Origin: JAJTHB01 sp033763775
GTDB lineage: Bacteria; Pseudomonadota; Alphaproteobacteria; Rickettsiales; SXRF01
Direction of reading: 5' to 3'
Length of the DNA stretch: 64,000 nucleotides
NCBI GenBank assembly: GCA_033763775.1
Contig: JANRJW010000010.1
Coordinates: forward strand, 62,001-126,000
Part shown: positions 8,484 through 14,942 of the stretch, one piece after another
Position numbering within the stretch: the stretch's first letter is position 1
How the letters are laid out: every line of letters starts with the position of its first letter
Program-made: the position numbers and the translations under genes
Notes under the pieces: generated by a model
Seen by the model: only the letters and a program-made list of their open reading frames with translations
What the model was told of the DNA's origin: nothing
Databases searched by the model: none

Positions 8484-9315
8484 GCCTGAGTTTGAAGCAA
8501 AACAGGAGCTGACGCTGATCTATGGTATTGACTCGCGCAATGCGCCACATCTGGAGGCACAGGGCATTACCACCATCCGCCAGTTGGCAGATAGTGACCC
8601 CGAGGCAATTGCCGATGTGCCATACCTCAAAGGCGCGGATAAAAAGTTACGGGCGGTGCTGCAGGCGAAGTCGTATTTCACCCACGAGACGCATCGTATC
8701 GGGGATATTCAGATTCCTGGCGGCACCTGGGTGCATTTTGATCTAGAGGACAACCCTCTCAACGATTCTGGCGAAGATCATGTGTATCTCTGGGGGTTGC
8801 TGAAGCCGCCCTATAACTGGTCAGGCTTTCAATATGCCTGGACAGATGGGCATGAGCGAGATCAGACGGGATGGATGGAATTTCTAGGCATCGTTGCTGA
8901 ACTGAAGGAACAATACCCAGATTTGGTCATCTGCTATTTCTCTCACCACGAGGTGAGCAAAATCAAACGCTATGCAAAACGATATGCGATGGAAGAACAC
9001 CCTATCGTTGCTTGGCTGCTGGGAGAGAACACACCACTGTTTGATATTAAGAAACCAATCATGGAAGCATTGGTGCTGCCTGTGATGGGCTACGGTTTAA
9101 AGCCCATCTGTAAAAACGAAGGACTGGTGAATTTCCAGTGGAGCGACGACGAATCTGGCTCGCAATGGTCGGTGGTGCAATATGTTAATTATCTGATTGA
9201 ACCGCTCAAAGATCGCCGCGAGCAGATGAAAAAGGACATCCTTACCTATAATTTCGATGATGTGATGGCTACACGCAAGCTGGAGGAGTGGCTGAGGAAG
9301 ATGGCCTCTGATTAA
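8458..9315 (+). CDS. C-terminal fragment of a TM0106-type nuclease (HhH plus RNase H-like domain)
   Basis: The frame overlaps the end of res by 26 bases. From about residue 9 it matches the second half of TM0106 family proteins: a helix-hairpin-helix segment ('LIYGIDSRNAPHLEAQGITTIRQL'-like, residues about 19-42) and a DEDD-type RNase H fold (pfam RNase_H_2) with 'HFDLED' near 94-99 and 'YNFDDVMATRKL' near 262-273. The RecB-like PD-(D/E)XK nuclease and iron-sulfur cysteines that normally make up the N-terminal half are absent; only what may be the last cysteine ('ICKPEFEAK') remains. The first eight residues come from out-of-frame res sequence. I infer a beheaded gene joined to res by deletion. 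It converges on the AlkB-like gene with a 4-base overlap. Confidence 0.75.
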   Translation: MMWWIGICKPEFEAKQELTLIYGIDSRNAPHLEAQGITTIRQLADSDPEAIADVPYLKGADKKLRAVLQAKSYFTHETHRIGDIQIPGGTWVHFDLEDNPLNDSGEDHVYLWGLLKPPYNWSGFQYAWTDGHERDQTGWMEFLGIVAELKEQYPDLVICYFSHHEVSKIKRYAKRYAMEEHPIVAWLLGENTPLFDIKKPIMEALVLPVMGYGLKPICKNEGLVNFQWSDDESGSQWSVVQYVNYLIEPLKDRREQMKKDILTYNFDDVMATRKLEEWLRKMASD

Positions 9316-9911
9316 ACAATCACCTTCCGAAACGTGAGCGAAATGCGGCGGGTGCGCTTTATAATCTGGCCGTTGTAGCGATCCGTTTTGCGTCCTGCGA
9401 TGGCATGCTGCCAGACATATCGCGCATCACCAGTAAGCACGAGTAAGCTGCGCGCCTCCAGTAGCAATGATGATTTCTTACCTGTCTTGCTGCGGGTAAA
9501 ATCCATCACGCATGGCGATCCCAAGCTCAGGCTGGCGATGGTATCGGTAAAACAGGGTACGCAATCGATATGTGCAGAAATACCCTGCCCAGGCTGATAT
9601 TCGTTGATGATGACCTGATCGGGTGTTTCGGAAAAATACCCTGCTTGCTGTAGGCGCACTGCGTAATGTTGCAGCCAGTCAGGTAGTGCACCTATCCGCA
9701 GGTCGTTTGTTACGCTTCTCGCCTTATAATCGTACCGCCAGCCATAATGCTGCACACGCCGCTTCAGTTCTGTGATCCAAGGTAGGGGATCAATCGTTTT
9801 GATAAGGGCAGATTCGGTGGCAGAGTCGATGAAGTCAGGAATGTAGTTTAGACCTGATATTGTCGGTTGGGGCGTTTCAAACAGCGATGATTGCAATGGC
9901 AGTTGTTGCAT
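9312..9911 (-). CDS. AlkB-like 2-oxoglutarate/Fe(II) dioxygenase
   Basis: This 199-residue AlkB family protein resembles the class that demethylates alkylated bases. The iron-binding facial triad is visible as 'HID' (about 114-116) and a later histidine in 'YVWQHAI'. The 2-oxoglutarate-binding arginine pair is in 'RTRRISLTFR' near the C-terminus, and 'NEYQPGQGISAH' is the typical entry to the jelly roll. It lies in the defence part of the island and converges on the nuclease fragment. AbiEii starts 12 bases upstream in the same direction, so the gene may be co-transcribed with abiE. Mobile AlkB homologues can counter base methylation or repair damage; which applies here is not shown. Confidence 0.85.
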   Translation of the reverse strand: MQQLPLQSSLFETPQPTISGLNYIPDFIDSATESALIKTIDPLPWITELKRRVQHYGWRYDYKARSVTNDLRIGALPDWLQHYAVRLQQAGYFSETPDQVIINEYQPGQGISAHIDCVPCFTDTIASLSLGSPCVMDFTRSKTGKKSSLLLEARSLLVLTGDARYVWQHAIAGRKTDRYNGQIIKRTRRISLTFRKVIV

Positions 9912-9923
9912 AACGCGATCACC

Positions 9924-10826
9924 CTAATTTTCCAGCACATCTTTCAACGCTTCGTATTGTTCGCGGTGCTTGTCTGGGTTGTCGGTTTTGAGCTTCTGCA
10001 GGTTTTGCAACTTCCATTGCACGGCGGGGAATCGCTCGTAATCGTATATTGACCAATCAGGGGTTACATTATGTACGCTTAGCAGAAAATCTTTGTCTTT
10101 CGATGTTATCGCCGCGCGCATAGTTTTCACCAGTGTATCACGCATCTGCTCAAACTGCTCGTAGGTAAAATTTTCGGCAGTCATGCCTGCGAACTGATTG
10201 CTAAGTGTAGTGCGCTGATCCTGAAAGTTAGGGGAGATCATCTCGTGCAGTGGGCGGTCGCTTGCCAGCAGGCATAGCATAAACCCAGCTTTCACCTGAT
10301 CGGAAAACCCCTCATTTTCCAGAAGATATTTTACGTCGAATAAATCACGTGGGTGCTGCCGATCCAATGCCGCGCAGATTTTTCCGCCATACAGCTGACC
10401 AATCGGCACCACAGGCACTGCCACAAACGCATCAAACTCTAACTGTGCTTTATCGCATAGTGGCATCTTAACTGGCTCGGCGATTGTGCCGCGTCCTACC
10501 AGATTCACTTCCAGTTTTATCTCCGCGCTGCCCCCAGAAATAATCAGTTTGCCGATGTCTTTTTTGTGCTGCACACGAGAACCCGTGACCACGCTTTCGA
10601 TCCGTTTCTTAGTGCGCTCTAGGGCTTCATCAATATGCTGTAAGGATGATGCGCGGTCTTCCACTGGCACATAGGTCAGGTCAATATCCACTGACAGGCG
10701 TGGCATATCGCGCACAAACAGGTTGATCGCAGTGCCACCATGAAGCGCAAAACATGCCTCTTTTGCTACTTCTGGCAAAACGCTTAGCAGCAGCCTGACT
10801 TGTTTCTGGTAGGTTTTATTGGTCAT
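9924..10826 (-). CDS. abiEii: AbiEii toxin, nucleotidyltransferase
   Basis: This is the toxin half of a type IV AbiE toxin-antitoxin pair: a DNA polymerase beta-like nucleotidyltransferase. The fold signature is 'FALHGGTAINLFVRDMPRLS' followed by 'VDIDLTY', giving the G-G-T/A and DxD metal-binding motifs (residues about 27-55). Known family members block growth by modifying RNA substrates such as tRNA acceptor ends. The gene overlaps abiEi by 11 bases, which fits translational coupling with the antitoxin first. Length (300) is normal and I see no lesion, so this unit looks intact, unlike the restriction locus beside it. Confidence 0.92.
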   Translation of the reverse strand: MTNKTYQKQVRLLLSVLPEVAKEACFALHGGTAINLFVRDMPRLSVDIDLTYVPVEDRASSLQHIDEALERTKKRIESVVTGSRVQHKKDIGKLIISGGSAEIKLEVNLVGRGTIAEPVKMPLCDKAQLEFDAFVAVPVVPIGQLYGGKICAALDRQHPRDLFDVKYLLENEGFSDQVKAGFMLCLLASDRPLHEMISPNFQDQRTTLSNQFAGMTAENFTYEQFEQMRDTLVKTMRAAITSKDKDFLLSVHNVTPDWSIYDYERFPAVQWKLQNLQKLKTDNPDKHREQYEALKDVLEN

Positions 10827-11589
10827 GCTCTGCCAGTTCTTTCGGGACGGTTATCTGGTACTTAGCAACATACACGCCATTTTTTACCAGGCTACGTTTA
10901 CCGCTGCCTAAATCTATTTTTTGTAAATCCAGATACTTCAACCATTCATGGCCAGCTTTATCTGCAAGATACAGAAAAAGCCGCTTCACCTTGACGGATG
11001 TGCATTTCTCAAGAAGTTCCTGAACCACTTTGGGGCGCAGATTATTCAGCCCCTCCATCAGTTCAAAGCACTCGAGCAAATCCTGCTTCTCAGGGGCTAG
11101 ATAAAGGCACTCCAGCATTGCACGCGCTGGCGATGAAACCTTTATGGAGAAGTTCTTCACCTCAAAATCTTCAAGTCCAAGATCATTCGGGAGAAACGAT
11201 GTCGTATGGTATTCTGCGCCTACCCCCCAGTCATGTCCCTTAAACCATGAAGGCAGCGTTTCTTTATCACCGCCAAACAGCACCGCTTTTGCAGAAGACA
11301 TCTCTAAATAATGCGCTTTCCCCAGCAGCGATAACGCTGTTCGTCCTCCTGGATGCACAGAGAGAGCGGCATGTTTCTGCAACCCGTACAGCGCGCCATA
11401 TATGTCGGGTGAATCACCAGCACGCACCATTGCACCCGTACCTATCGATTCCAGCCAGTTGCTTTTGCGGTATCTCTTCTGCAGGTCAGGGCTATAACCC
11501 TGCCGCGCAAGCCATGCGGAAAGAAGCACCGCCCCCTGAGGGGTGGCATTCAAAAGCTGGTTTATTTTTGTCTGGTTTAAGGTACTCAT
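10816..11589 (-). CDS. abiEi: AbiEi antitoxin and autorepressor
   Basis: The 257-residue antitoxin starts with a winged-helix domain ('QGAVLLSAWLARQGYSPDLQKRY' region, about 18-42) and continues into the AbiEi C-terminal domain ('TALSLLGKAHYL', 'SSPARAMLECLYLAPE'). AbiEi proteins repress their own promoter by binding inverted repeats. Two near-identical 15-bp palindromes (GGTACT-N3-AGTACC) lie exactly here, one over the start codon and one 72 bases upstream. The ATG at 11589 is the family-consistent start. Confidence 0.92.
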   Translation of the reverse strand: MSTLNQTKINQLLNATPQGAVLLSAWLARQGYSPDLQKRYRKSNWLESIGTGAMVRAGDSPDIYGALYGLQKHAALSVHPGGRTALSLLGKAHYLEMSSAKAVLFGGDKETLPSWFKGHDWGVGAEYHTTSFLPNDLGLEDFEVKNFSIKVSSPARAMLECLYLAPEKQDLLECFELMEGLNNLRPKVVQELLEKCTSVKVKRLFLYLADKAGHEWLKYLDLQKIDLGSGKRSLVKNGVYVAKYQITVPKELAEHDQ

Positions 11590-11595
11590 AGTACC
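11581..11595. promoter_or_regulatory. AbiEi operator palindrome O1, over the abiEi start codon
   Basis: The sequence GGTACTCATAGTACC is a perfect 6+3+6 inverted repeat whose centre is the abiEi start codon (CAT on this strand). A second copy with a different centre lies at 11653-11667. Bound antitoxin would block the start of its own gene. The operator role is inferred from known AbiEi autoregulation. Confidence 0.7.
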
Positions 11596-11652
11596 AATAT
11601 ATAGGAAATTATAAACTAAGTCAAGGCTAAGGTTTATTTTTATTGTTAGTAT

Positions 11653-11667
11653 GGTACTATTAGTACC
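11653..11667. promoter_or_regulatory. AbiEi operator palindrome O2
   Basis: GGTACTATTAGTACC repeats the arms of the palindrome at 11581-11595 exactly, with a changed 3-base centre. It lies 64 bases upstream of the abiEi start codon in AT-rich sequence suited to a promoter. The distance between the two centres is 72 bp, about seven helical turns, which would suit cooperative binding or looping. Confidence 0.7.
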
Positions 11668-11720
11668 TTAGTTTCATTAAAAATAAACCTCGATAGAAAC
11701 CGTAAGGATGGAGGCAGCTC

Positions 11721-11848
11721 GTCGGAATTGCCGACAAACTGCGAACCGTCAAAGGTTTTTTGACAGTTGCGAGTAGTCAAGGAATCCTTGACTACTGAGT
11801 GGTTAGGAATTTCCGAATAACTGAACTGTCCGGAATTTCAGGACAGTT
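11721..11848. other. Array of five short hairpins, possibly a structured RNA or protein-binding array
   Basis: In the gene-free stretch 11590-12041 five inverted repeats follow each other: GTCGG/CCGAC (11721-11735), GTCAAA/TTTGAC inside AACTG/CAGTT (11737-11768), a perfect 11-bp stem AGTAGTCAAGG/CCTTGACTACT with a 3-base loop (11772-11796), an imperfect stem at 11798-11819, and AACTGTCC/GGACAGTT (11824-11848). Four of the five have GGAAT(T) at or next to the loop. No ORF is present, and the repeats are too short and irregular for a CRISPR array. The rest of the stretch (11849-12041) is AT-rich without clear features. Confidence 0.5.
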
Positions 11849-12041
11849 TAAGGCGTTCGCAATGTGACGGCATAATAAACATGTTTAGGTTCACTACGAT
11901 AATCATACGTGCAGAGAAAACTGGAATATTGCAAAGAAGAGTTCCTGGAAAAAATTTATTATCATTTAAATTACAGATGATTATATGGAATAAATAATGA
12001 GTATTGCAGAGAAAAGTGGGATTTTAGTAAGCAACAATCAG

Positions 12042-12560
12042 TTACATATCATCCAGCACCTCAATCCTGAATTCATTGGTGGGGTCGAGGTGATTGGCGT
12101 AGCTGTCTGCCCAGGCGAGGAAGGATGCAAAATCCTCCTTTACTGCCGCAGGTGAGGCTCGCATGGCGGCGATGAAGGCACGGATGCGGTTACTGCTCTC
12201 CCAATTCTTCAGTGTTGCCTGAAGCCTGAACACGCGCTGCCGCTCCACATGCGCCAGCTTGCTCTTTGACTGCTTGTTTCTGGCAATGTGGAGAAGCTCT
12301 TCCTCGGATTTATTGATCTGCGTTTCTGTCTGCGCCTGCTGCTTTCTGATGGATGGCAGCGAAGATTTATCTACCTGATGGCCATATCGCCGCTTCTGCC
12401 AGTAACCCCGTGGCGGCAGCGGTATGTCCATCCGCTTGCATACCTTGGCCAATCCCACATCCGAAAGACCGTATCGACTGGCCAGCTGACTGATCGGTGT
12501 CTGCCAGACTTCCTGGTAGAGTTTTTCTCGGTGTAATGTAAAGCGCTCGTGCTTTTTCAT
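12042..12560 (-). CDS. Helix-turn-helix protein of unknown function, island-associated
   Basis: The reading frame can extend further upstream, but the ATG at 12560 gives the natural start ('MKKHERFTLHREKLYQEVWQ'). It encodes 172 residues: an N-terminal helix-turn-helix ('TPISQLASRYGLSDVGLAKV', about residues 20-39) followed by the characteristic 'MDIPLPPRGYWQK', then a long charged helical region that may form a coiled coil (about 85-125). Proteins with the 'YG.SD..L.K.C....IP.PP.GYW' signature are widespread in proteobacteria, often in islands, but have no assigned role that I know. It is the last gene before the putative attachment site and might regulate the element. Confidence 0.65.
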   Translation of the reverse strand: MKKHERFTLHREKLYQEVWQTPISQLASRYGLSDVGLAKVCKRMDIPLPPRGYWQKRRYGHQVDKSSLPSIRKQQAQTETQINKSEEELLHIARNKQSKSKLAHVERQRVFRLQATLKNWESSNRIRAFIAAMRASPAAVKEDFASFLAWADSYANHLDPTNEFRIEVLDDM

Positions 12561-12599
12561 GATGCTGATGAATCCATCGAAGCAGAGCACTATCAAGTA

Positions 12600-12825
12600 G
12601 ATTCGAACTTTTTCTGCCAGATAGTGCTTATAAATCAGAGATTCAAACAGAAGGGGATTCGAACTTCGGCATTTTCGCACTCATTTTTCGGCGTATTGTT
12701 TTTAGAAATCAAAGATTCGAGCGGGATTCAAACAGCGTGTTTTTCAAAAGTGGTTTTGCTCCACTGGTGCTCCACTTCACCACAAATAATTGCAACACGG
12801 TTCGAATCATGACAACATTCGAACC
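12600..12825. repeat. Seven dispersed (G)ATTCGAAC-like motifs near the attachment site
   Basis: GATTCGAAC at 12600 and 12656, GATTCAAAC at 12640 and 12725, GATTCGAGC at 12714, and an inverted pair GGTTCGAATC (12799) and CATTCGAACC (12816). Five copies lie in the same orientation within 135 bases. The TTCGAA core is also the T-loop sequence of tRNA genes, so some copies could be tRNA-derived, but the spacing and density argue for protein-binding sites. Confidence 0.5.
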
Positions 12826-12849
12826 ACGGTAACCATTTGACATGTTTTA

Positions 12850-12889
12850 TTGTAATCAGTTGTAAGCTATTGTAATTTATGGTAAAAAT
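12850..12889. repeat. 10-bp phased direct repeat next to the attachment core
   Basis: Four consecutive 10-base units begin TTGTAATCAG, TTGTAAGCTA, TTGTAATTTA and TGGTAAAAAT. The conserved TTGTAA recurs exactly once per helical turn, so a bound protein would contact one DNA face. The array ends 14 bases before the tRNA-derived segment at 12904. Confidence 0.6.
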
Positions 12890-12903
12890 GTGCTTTTTTC
12901 GTA

Positions 12904-12961
12904 CTTGAAAACTGCCGTACTCGCAAGGGTACCGTGAGTTCGAATCTCACCTCTTATGCCA
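12904..12961 (+). other. Attachment site: 3' fragment of a tRNA-Ser(TGA) gene
   Basis: The 58 bases from CTTGAAA to GCCA read as the second half of a class II tRNA: anticodon loop with TGA, the 3' side of the anticodon stem (ACTGC), a long variable arm (GTACTCGCAAGGGTACC), a T-arm with GTGAG, TTCGAAT and CTCAC, the 3' acceptor strand and CCA. The 5' half is missing; the bases before it (TTTTTTCGTA) cannot pair with it. This is the usual signature of an element that integrated at the anticodon loop of a tRNA gene, so it marks the right end of the island. The intact tRNA should lie at the other end, outside the window. Confidence 0.75.
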
Positions 12962-13042
12962 CCACTTAAGTAGAATGCCAAAAAACGCCCATGGAACAAT
13001 TCTGGGACAGTTCAAAATAACAAGTGGCAATACAGGGTAATA

Positions 13043-13273
13043 ATGACTGTAGATGTTCCATCCTTATTGATTGAAATTGAAGGATTGCTTGCTTCGTTGG
13101 AAACGAGCCTTCAAAAAGAGGTTTATGGCATAGAAATATCCCGTTCAAAACTTCCATTTAAGGCAGAATGATATCGCGAAAGTTTGGCATGGAGGATGGC
13201 AGATCTTTCCCGCGGAGCCTTGCATAGCTTTCAGAACAATCGCTTACGCGGCAAGTTCACTACTTGTGCGTGA
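13043..13273 (+). pseudogene. Fragment of a conserved hypothetical gene, interrupted by TGA
   Basis: Reading from ATG 13043 gives 'MTVDVPSLLIEIEGLLASL' and then 'YGIEISRSKLPFKAE', a TGA stop at 13169-13171, and in the same frame 'YRESLAWRMADLSRGALHSF', ending at 13273. The two parts together match the start of a conserved bacterial family of unknown function ('...ISRSKLP.KALWYREAL.WR...L.R.ALE.F'). The stop therefore breaks the gene, and the remainder after 'NNRL' is lost. It is the first chromosomal unit right of the attachment site, so island insertion or excision may have damaged it. Confidence 0.6.
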
Positions 13274-13323
13274 GCAATGAATGATTAAAATCACCCCTCG
13301 GATACTTAGCCGAAAAATACGTC

Positions 13324-13866
13324 ATGGCGCAAAATGAAATCATCGCAAATCTCAGGCAGGATCTGCTGGCAGGGCTGGCGGGTGATGGTGCGGCATATGG
13401 CCAGTTTTTAAACCAGCTATCACCCATCCTGCGCCGTGTGATTGGCCGCAAGATCCCGATGAAGGATGTTGAGGATGTGCTTCAGGAGGTGCTTATTTCC
13501 ATCCACAAAGCCCGCCACACCTATGATGGCGAGCGGCCGCTCATGCCCTGGGTGCTCGCGATTGCCAGCTTCCGCATGACCGATCATTTGCGTAAAAGCT
13601 ACAGCCAGATGCAGCGCCAGCACGTGGATATTGCGGATTATGACAATGTGCTTACGGCTGTAACTGAAACCAGTGATGATCGCGAATCCATAGAAGTAAT
13701 GCTCAAGCATGTGCCGCAGCGCGAGAAAAAGATTCTCTCGCTGATGCATGTGGAAGGTTACACGGCAAAGCAGGTGGGCGTGCAGATGGGCATGAAGGAA
13801 TCCGCCGTCAAAGTTGCCGCACACCGCGCGATGAAAAAAATACGGGAAACATTCGGCCATGGTTGA
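13324..13866 (+). CDS. sigF: ECF sigma factor, SigF type
   Basis: This 180-residue extracytoplasmic-function sigma factor has region 2 with 'VEDVLQEVLISIHKARHTYD' (about 49-68) and 'PWVLAIASFRMTDHLRK' (-10 recognition), and region 4 with 'KKILSLMHVEGYTAKQVG' and 'MGMKESAVKVAAHRAMKKIR' (-35 recognition). It is followed, with an 8-base overlap, by a DUF1109/NrsF membrane anti-sigma. That pair is the SigF-NrsF module known from Caulobacter, which responds to heavy-metal stress. A matching promoter (GTAACC-N16-CGAA) is found upstream of bufA, but I see no such motif before sigF itself. Confidence 0.88.
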   Translation: MAQNEIIANLRQDLLAGLAGDGAAYGQFLNQLSPILRRVIGRKIPMKDVEDVLQEVLISIHKARHTYDGERPLMPWVLAIASFRMTDHLRKSYSQMQRQHVDIADYDNVLTAVTETSDDRESIEVMLKHVPQREKKILSLMHVEGYTAKQVGVQMGMKESAVKVAAHRAMKKIRETFGHG

Positions 13867-14506
13867 TACAAAACAGTTGATTAGCGAGTTAAGTGCCGCG
13901 GCATCGCCGGTTGCGCCGGTGCGGCCACGTCGCTATGCGGCTTTTCTGATCGCGCTACTATCGTTCTATGCCATTTGCGCCCAGTGCTGGCTGGAGGGGT
14001 TTAGGCCGGATTTATTACTGCAACTTGCGCGGCCATTATTTGTGCTCGAGTTGCTGCTGCTCGCAGCGATGCTGGCAAGTGCGGCGGTCGCATCCGTGTA
14101 TGCGATGCTGCCCGATGGCGCGGCGCGCAAAACACTCATGCGCCTGCCTTATGTATTTTCATGCGGCATGCTGGCGCTGATTGTTCTCCAGCTATTGCTG
14201 CCCCATGACGCGCGCATGGTGATGTCTGAGCCTGATTCGCATACGCATGAATGCACTCAGTATATTGCATTTTCTGCCCTGCTACCTGCCGCGCTGATCT
14301 TCGGGCTGCTGCGTAGGGGCGCCAGTGTGATGCCGATGCAGGCCGGGCTGCTTGCTGTCATTGCGGCGGTATCGCTGGGCGCAATTACACTCAGGCTCGC
14401 GGAGGCCAATGACGAGATACTCCATCTTCTCACCTGGCATTACCTGCCCAGCCTCTTTTTTGCGAGCCTTGGCGCGCTCGCAGGGCGCTACCTGCTGCGC
14501 TGGTAA
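13859..14506 (+). CDS. nrsF: NrsF/DUF1109 membrane anti-sigma factor
   Basis: A 215-residue inner-membrane protein with six hydrophobic segments (starting near residues 27, 58, 96, 131, 158 and 192), the standard build of NrsF/DUF1109 anti-sigma factors that hold SigF at the membrane. Cysteines are present near residues 40-42, 101 and 130. In the Caulobacter homologue a conserved cysteine pair is needed for signalling, so the cysteines at 101 and 130 are candidate sensors. It overlaps sigF by 8 bases and precedes the bufferin operon that the sigma factor probably controls. Confidence 0.85.
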   Translation: MVDTKQLISELSAAASPVAPVRPRRYAAFLIALLSFYAICAQCWLEGFRPDLLLQLARPLFVLELLLLAAMLASAAVASVYAMLPDGAARKTLMRLPYVFSCGMLALIVLQLLLPHDARMVMSEPDSHTHECTQYIAFSALLPAALIFGLLRRGASVMPMQAGLLAVIAAVSLGAITLRLAEANDEILHLLTWHYLPSLFFASLGALAGRYLLRW

Positions 14507-14525
14507 AATTTTTTTTGGGGGATGT

Positions 14526-14551
14526 GTAACCATTTCAGCGCCCCCTTCGAA
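14526..14551 (+). promoter_or_regulatory. SigF-type promoter of the bufferin operon
   Basis: GTAACC (14526-14531), exactly 16 bases, then CGAA (14548-14551). This equals the motif GTAACC-N16-CGAA reported for SigF-dependent promoters of Caulobacter. It begins 20 bases after the nrsF stop and gives a leader of roughly 55-60 bases before the bufA start codon. Confidence 0.8.
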
Positions 14552-14614
14552 TCCGTGGTCAGTAATGCTCATTTCGATACGAACGTTACATCACTTAAAA
14601 TTATGGAGAAAATT

Positions 14615-14896
14615 ATGACTACCACCACGAAACTTGCTTCTGCTGCCCTCGCTGGATTGCTCACCGCTGGTCTGCTTGCAGTAACTCCTGCATTTGCCGG
14701 CGAGCACGACAAAGGTTCTTGCTCAGGTAAAGACGGCTGCAAAGGCAAAGCCGCTGCTGAGAAATCTGAGTGCAAAGGCCATGCTGGCGAGAAATCAGGC
14801 TGCGAAGGCAAAGATAAAAAAGAAGGCCACAGCTGCAGCGGAAAAGACGGTTGCGGCGGTAAAGACGAAGGCAAGAAAGCCGAAGAGAAGAAATAA
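14615..14896 (+). CDS. bufA: Bufferin precursor (BufA), cysteine-rich secreted peptide
   Basis: The 93-residue precursor has a Sec signal peptide ('KLASAALAGLLTAGLLAVTP', predicted cleavage after AFA near residue 28) and a lysine/glycine-rich mature part with six cysteines, in two 'CSGKDGC' units and two single cysteines in 'SECKG' and 'SGCEGK'. Bufferins are copper-binding RiPP-like peptides whose cysteines are oxidised to thiooxazole-type rings by an MNIO enzyme (BufB) helped by BufC, and are exported to the periplasm under metal stress. The ATG at 14615 is preferred over upstream starts because GGAGA lies 6 bases before it and the signal peptide begins there. The gene is followed by a strong hairpin. 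Confidence 0.85.
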   Translation: MTTTTKLASAALAGLLTAGLLAVTPAFAGEHDKGSCSGKDGCKGKAAAEKSECKGHAGEKSGCEGKDKKEGHSCSGKDGCGGKDEGKKAEEKK

Positions 14897-14910
14897 TTCT
14901 CTGGCAGTTT

Positions 14911-14929
14911 GGGGTGGCTTTGCCACCCC
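14911..14929 (+). terminator. Hairpin between bufA and bufBC
   Basis: GGGGTGGC and GCCACCCC form a perfect 8-bp stem with a TTT loop, 14 bases after the bufA stop and 13 bases before bufBC. There is no long T-run, so it is more likely a partial terminator or an mRNA stabiliser. Either would give more precursor than modifying enzyme, as is usual for such operons. Confidence 0.6.
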
Positions 14930-14942
14930 AACTATCCTTAAT

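Larger units (their letters stand above)
12561..12903. other. Gene-free island end with repeated motifs
   Basis: Between the helix-turn-helix gene and the tRNA fragment there is no credible gene. The stretch holds repeated ATTCGAAC-type motifs (12600-12825) and a 10-bp phased repeat (12850-12889), both described separately. Such repeats next to an attachment core are what integrase or excisionase arm sites look like, though no integrase gene is in the window. Confidence 0.55.

Noticed and set aside
11721..11848. CRISPR array
   Set aside because: The hairpins differ in sequence and length, lack constant repeats and spacers, and no cas genes are nearby.
13295..13314. SigF promoter before sigF itself
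   Set aside because: CGAA occurs at 13311, but the expected GTAACC 16 bases upstream is absent.
14694..14942. N-terminal extension of the bufB-bufC frame through bufA
   Set aside because: The extension is bufA DNA read in another frame, and the MNIO domain starts exactly at ATG 14943.
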